From Kryptolebias marmoratus (lineage: Eukaryota > Chordata > Actinopteri > Cyprinodontiformes > Rivulidae): 64,000 nt of DNA. The notes under the pieces were generated by a model. That model did no database searches, was not told the origin of the DNA, and saw nothing but the letters and a program-made list of their open reading frames with translations. Location of the stretch: NCBI RefSeq assembly GCF_001649575.2, contig NC_051449.1, forward strand, positions 19,117,833 to 19,181,832, written 5' to 3'. The position numbers were made by a program, and so were the translations under genes. This document shows, one piece after another, positions 59,708-64,000 of the stretch (position 1 is the first letter of the stretch; the number at the start of each line of letters is the position of its first letter).

Positions 59708-60058
59708 GGGCGGGTTTTCATCTGCACATTGTCAGATTGTTGTGAAACCCAATGTGGTAACACCTTCAGGCCTTCTGGAAACTCCTGTGTAATTTTTGCC
59801 CTGTCGCTAACCTGTTTGTTCTCCTCTCGACCAGCTTTACCCTCACCTCCAGCCGGTCCCTTCCTGTTTGACTCCTATCCCCCTTGGACTCGGACTTCCT
59901 GGTTCTGGACCTATCTTCTGCCTGACCCTGGTTACTGGACTACTGCCTTCTGGATCTGTTCGCCTGGCTCTGACCCCCTGTCTGTCCGACCCCGAGTACT
60001 CTGTGGTTCCCCTACAGGAACTTACCCTGGCCCGTTTGTCCCAAACCTGGCAGTTCTG

Positions 60059-60064
60059 AATAAA
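60059..60064 (+). terminator. LTR polyadenylation signal
   Basis: AATAAA located 62 bp before the LTR end, in the position expected for the R region. Confidence 0.6.
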
Positions 60065-60145
60065 GACTCTAATCATTCTGAACTCGTTGCTCAGTCCCAG
60101 AGTCCTTCTGTGCTTGGAGCGTGACAGAACAATCTGACCAACGTC

Positions 60146-61222
60146 ATGGATCGGACTGAGCAGGATTCCGCTTCGGCTGATGTCCGCTCCCTCAGGGACA
60201 TTATTTCTCACCAAGGAAGAGCGCTGGGACAAACTGAACACAGACTCTCAGGACTGGAAACAGCCAGTCAGACCATTCACATGGAACTAGCACAGCTATC
60301 TGCACAAATAGCTCAAATCACCTCTATGCTTACCTCTTTTTCAGTCGTTCCAGCAGATCCGGCAGTATCAGCAGCTCCTCCTCCAGCCGCCCAGCCTCCC
60401 GAACATCCGGCTGTAGCTGGTCCTGCGGATTCGGCCCCGGTAACTTCTCGAGGCCCGTATGTCCCAGACCCCCCTCCATTTTCAGGTGAACTATCAAAAT
60501 GTCGGGGGTTCCTATTACAGTGTCGGATGGTGTTTAGCCAGCAACCCATAGCTTTTGCCTCCGACTTATCCAAGATTTACTATATGATGGGCCTACTGAG
60601 AGACCAGGCGTTAGCCTGGGCCCTGGCGTTTGACTCAGCTACACCCTTAACCTCTCTCACTTTTGATCAATTCTCGTCTGAACTAAGCAAGGTGTTCGAT
60701 CATCCGGATCATGTCGGTGGCGCCCCTAAACGCCTACTTAAGCTTCGTCAGGGTTCCCGCAGCGCCGCAGAGTTCTCGGTGGAGTTTCGTACTTTAGCCG
60801 CCGACAGTAGATGGAATGACGAGGCGCTCAAGGGAGTTTATCACAATGCCTTAAATGATTCCTTGAAAGACGGATTGGCTATGAGCGATGAAGCTAAAGA
60901 CTTGAACTCACTTATAACGATGTCTATTCGTCTTGACAACAGGCTCCGTGAGCGTCGCCGGGAGCGTCCTAGCCAGCCCGTCCCAGCTCTTCCTCGGCTG
61001 CCCCCACCTGTCGAGGATCGCAACAGCGCCGCCCTGGTCAGTCCGCCAACTCAGCCACTGACCCCGGATTATCCTGCAGATGAACCAATGCAAATTGCAG
61101 GTACTCACTTATCCCCCGCAGAAAGACTGAGACGCCTTCGAACAGGAGACTGTCTCTATTGTGGCCAACCCGGGCACAGACTATCAAATTGCCCTGTGCG
61201 GCCAAAAGGCAAAGCTCATTAG
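60146..61222 (+). CDS. gag: Gypsy gag polyprotein (capsid/nucleocapsid)
   Basis: 358 codons, uninterrupted. The N-terminal ~75 residues form a likely helical/coiled segment (LRDIISHQGRALGQTEHRLS), followed by a Pro/Ala-rich linker (about residues 70-105). The central retrotransposon gag domain has YVPDPPPFSGELSKCRGFLL and QGSRSAAEFSVEFRTLA. A basic region (RLRERRRERPS) comes before a single CX2CX4HX4C zinc knuckle, [14 protein letters not shown], near residue 338. Gag assembles the particle and binds element RNA. The start ATG lies 20 bp after the 5' LTR in a CGTCATGG context. The frame ends at 61222 and overlaps pol, which lies in the -1 frame. Confidence 0.93.
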   Translation: MDRTEQDSASADVRSLRDIISHQGRALGQTEHRLSGLETASQTIHMELAQLSAQIAQITSMLTSFSVVPADPAVSAAPPPAAQPPEHPAVAGPADSAPVTSRGPYVPDPPPFSGELSKCRGFLLQCRMVFSQQPIAFASDLSKIYYMMGLLRDQALAWALAFDSATPLTSLTFDQFSSELSKVFDHPDHVGGAPKRLLKLRQGSRSAAEFSVEFRTLAADSRWNDEALKGVYHNALNDSLKDGLAMSDEAKDLNSLITMSIRLDNRLRERRRERPSQPVPALPRLPPPVEDRNSAALVSPPTQPLTPDYPADEPMQIAGTHLSPAERLRRLRTGDCLYCGQPGHRLSNCPVRPKGKAH

Positions 61223-64000
61223 AAGTGGGGACGCTAATGAGTAAAGCCTGTAGTCCCCAACCAGAAGGCAACCGCTTGTTAATAGACATCAAACTTTGTT
61301 TTCAGTCAAGTACCCACTCGTTAACGGCCTTGATTGATTCAGGTGCCGAGGATAATTTTATTGATGAGCAGTTAACAAAACAGCTGAACATTTCCTTAGA
61401 ACCGCTCGGCTCACCATTATCTGCTAACGGCATCAATGGGGCACGACTTTTTTCTGTCACTAATCAGACACTTCCCTTGGTGATGACTTCTGGGAACCAC
61501 AGAGAGGTCCTCAGACTTAAAGTAATTCCTGTTTCCAGCTTTCCCGTGGTTCTCGGACATCCATGGCTAAGACGTCACAACCCCCATATAGATTGGGATG
61601 CAGGAAGGATTATAAGCTGGAGTCTGTCCTGTTCCAATAACTGCCTCCGTGCAGCCCAACCCAGTAGTGGAGCTTACTGTATCAATCCAGAATCTCCTGA
61701 TCTGTCATCAGTACCTCCTGAGTACCACAACCTAGCCGAGGTATTTAGCACGGCCCGTGCTCTTTCTTTGCCCCCGCACAGACCTTATGACTGTGCGATA
61801 GATCTGGTGCCTGACGCACCCTTGCCTACCAGTCGTTTGTATAGTTTGTCTAAACAGGAATATGGAGTCATGGAGACCTACATAAATAATTCCATGGCTG
61901 CTGGGTTAATTCGCCGCTCCTCATCCCCATTGGGAGCCGTTTTTTTTTTTTGTTGGTAAAAAGGATGGTTCACTACGCCCGTGCATTGACTATAGGGGGC
62001 TCAATGAGATAACCATCAAAAATAAGTACCCTTTGCCATTAATGTCCACTGCCTTTGAGCTTTTGCATGGGGCAACCATCTTCTCCAAGTTAGATCTGCA
62101 GAATGCATATCACCTGGTCCGGGTCCGGGAGGGAGATGAATGGAAGACTGCTTTCAAGACTCCCATAGGCCATTTTGAATATCTCGTGATGCCATTCGGC
62201 CTGTCTAATGCTCCAGCAGTCTTCCAGGCCTTGGTTAACGACGTGTTGAGAGACTTCCTGAATCATTTTGTGTTCGTTTATCTAGATGACATACTCATCT
62301 TTTCTAAAACTAAGGAGGAACATGTTGGCCATGTCCGGCAGGTTCTCCAGCGTCTACTGGAGAACAAGTTATTTGTCAAGGCTGAGAAATGTAGCTTTCA
62401 TCTCTCCACAGTGAGCTTCCTGGGATTCGTGGTGGAGGACGGACGCATTAGAACTGACCCCGCCAAGACTCAAGCGGTGGTGGAGTGGCCTGAGCCCGGT
62501 ACACGTAAGCAACTCCAACGTTTCCTGGGTTTTGCGAATTTCTACAGGAAGTTTATCAAGAACTTCAGTCTCGTGGTCCAGCCGCTAACTAAACTTACCT
62601 CTACCAAACAACCGTTTACATGGTCCTCAGAAGCAGCGGCAGCCTTCAGGGAACTAAAACTATTGTTTGCTTCCCCTCCGATCTTAATCCAGCCTGATCC
62701 TGCCAAGCAGTTTGTAGTGGAGGTAGATGCCTCGGACACTGGTATAGGGGCGGTGCTTTCCCAATTCATCAACCCCGCTCACAAACTCTTACCTTGTGCA
62801 TTTTTCTCCAGGAAACTAACATCCTCTGAACTCAATTACAGCGTGGGGGACAAAGAGTTGCTGGCCGTCAAACTGGCACTGGAGGAGTGGCGCCATTGGC
62901 TGGAGGGGTCCTCTCAACCGTTTGTGGTCTGGACTGACCACAAAAATTTATCCTATATCCAGTCTGCTAAGAGGCTGACCCCACGCCATGCCAGGTGGTC
63001 ACTGTTTTTTTCTAGATTCGACTTTGTCCTCACTTACAGACCAGGCTCCAAGAACCTGAAGCCAGATGCGCTGTCTCGCCAGTTTGAGCCGGAGACCCTA
63101 AAGGAGGAACCTGGCCGTATCTTACCTGCTTCCTCGGTGGTGGCTACCCTCTCTTGGGAGATCGAACAGCAGGTAAGAGAGGCCCTGGAGGGTTACCCCT
63201 CTCCTGCGGCATGCCCTCCAAATTGCTTGTTCGTTCCTGAGGAGATTCGTCCTAAGGTGCTGCAGTGGGTTCATGCCTCCAAATTCGCCTGCCACCCAGG
63301 GACCCAACGTACTCTCTCCTTATTGCAAAGACGGTTCTGGTGGCCATCTATGAGTCAAGACACTCGTCAGTTTGTCTCCTCCTGTACTACCTGCAATCAA
63401 GGAAAGTCCAGTAACCAGAAACCCTCTGGTTGCCTGCGTCCTCTGCCGATTCCAGGTAGACCCTGGTCTCACATCGCTATGGACTTTGTTACTGGTCTCC
63501 CTCCATCCCGAGGTAATTCTGTCATTCTAACCATTGTTGACCGGTTCTCCAAAGCTGCTCACTTCATAGCCCTACCTAAGTTGCCAACGGCCATGGAAAC
63601 TGCTGATCTGTTGGTTAACCATGTGGTGCGGCTACATGGCATTCCCCTGGACATCGTTTCAGATCGGGGGCCCCAGTTTACATCCAGGGTGTGGCGTGCA
63701 TTCTGCAGGGCTCTTGGCACCACGGTCAGTCTGTCCTCAGGTTTTCACCCTCAGACTAATGGCCAAACAGAGAGACTAAATCAGGAACTGGAAGCTGCCC
63801 TCCGATGTATTACGGCTAGTAACCCTTCTGCTTGGTCACAGTATCTGCCCTGGGTGGAATATTCCCACAATTCCCTCACCAATACTGCCACAGGCCGGTC
63901 TCCTTTTGAAGTGTCTTTGGGTTACCAACCTCCTCTGTTTCCTTCCCAGGAGCGGGAGCTTTCTGTCCCCTCAGTGCAGCATCATCTTCGCCGATGTCAT
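61159..64000 (+). CDS. pol: Gypsy pol polyprotein, one frameshift, 3' truncated by window
   Basis: Domains in order: aspartic protease ([13 protein letters not shown] near 61336-61375); reverse transcriptase ([20 protein letters not shown], catalytic YLDD at about 62279-62290); RNase H ([37 protein letters not shown]); integrase with an HHCC finger (HASKFACH ... CTTC) and DDE residues in MDFVTG, SDRGPQF and [10 protein letters not shown]. The first frame stops at 61957-61959, just after a run of 12 T (61940-61951). From 61952 a frame shifted by one base is open to the window end (683 codons). This is the only lesion seen and could be a homopolymer sequencing error or a real one-base insertion. 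61159 is only the first ATG in this frame; expression in intact elements is normally by frameshift from gag or reinitiation. A chromodomain, if present, would lie outside the window. Confidence 0.92.

Larger units (their letters stand above)
59633..60126 (+). repeat. 5' LTR of the gypsy element
   Basis: 494 bp starting TGTCAC and ending GTGACA, a perfect 6-bp terminal inverted repeat with the canonical TG...CA ends. TATATAG at 59701-59707 is a TATA box and AATAAA at 60059-60064 a polyadenylation signal, in the order expected for U3-R-U5. Sequence after the LTR (GAACAATCTGACCAACGTC) should contain the primer-binding site, but no tRNA match was assigned. Confidence 0.85.
59633..64000 (+). mobile_element. 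Ty3/gypsy LTR retrotransposon, cut by the window edge
   Basis: Order: 5' LTR (59633-60126), gag, then pol with protease, reverse transcriptase, RNase H and integrase. Integrase after RNase H is the Ty3/gypsy order. The coding region is GC-richer than its surroundings and nearly free of lesions, which suggests recent insertion. The 3' end of pol and the 3' LTR lie beyond 64000. It is transcribed opposite to the opsin gene and sits upstream of, or in, that gene's 5' introns. Confidence 0.92.

Noticed and set aside
62542..63307. Minus-strand frames within the gypsy pol region
   Set aside because: They lie opposite conserved RT/RNase H/integrase coding sequence and show no domain of their own.

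Overview
The window looks like AT-rich, intron- and intergene-dominated DNA from a teleost fish, probably a percomorph-type one. The evidence is a spliced vertebrate opsin gene with GT/AG junctions, together with typical fish repeats: tRNA-derived SINE heads, (ATGG)n-tailed LINE ends, TA-flanked Tc1-like elements, a CAGGGGTC-ended hAT foldback, a Ngaro/DIRS tyrosine-recombinase element and a Ty3/gypsy element. No prokaryotic gene organisation is present. The species cannot be named from sequence alone.

Host gene: two exons of one opsin gene are readable on the minus strand. The exon at 44937-44704 carries TM6, the retinal-binding lysine in an AKTST context and the NPVIY motif. The last coding exon at 26032-25754 starts FYRCF and ends SLVAHLDG-stop. 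They join in phase 0 across an 18,671-bp intron. The best match from memory is a teleost multiple tissue (TMT) opsin. The first exons, coding for TM1-TM5, were not found up to the right edge, so the gene probably continues beyond 64000.

Left flank (1-25753): no host coding exon was recognised. It holds a decayed Ngaro-like element (2970-6589, 52-bp identical direct repeats, gag, RNase H remnant, frameshifted tyrosine recombinase, reverse transcriptase core missing), LINE fragments (11.85-13.35 kb and 21.4 kb), a TA-flanked Tc1-like MITE (14151-14763), a SINE (7.2 kb), a foldback element (887-1318) and a tandem repeat family with a period near 310 bp (10.08-10.66 kb).

Intron 3 (26033-44703) and the region to 59.6 kb hold more of the same: two further foldback copies, a SINE, a Tc1-like remnant split near 39.6-40.4 kb, a LINE reverse-transcriptase fragment at 49.85-50.45 kb, a hAT palindrome at 46.27 kb and a second Tc1 fragment at 56.25 kb.

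Right end (59633-64000): a well-preserved Ty3/gypsy retrotransposon runs off the edge. It has a 494-bp 5' LTR with TATA box and AATAAA, an intact gag, and pol covering protease, reverse transcriptase, RNase H and integrase. The only visible lesion is a one-base shift in a 12-T run. Nothing here proves an unknown biological system. The most unusual items are the unclassified ~310-bp family, several near-perfect palindromes, the YR element's 3' repeat array, and an apparent assembly duplication marked by the single N at 3501.
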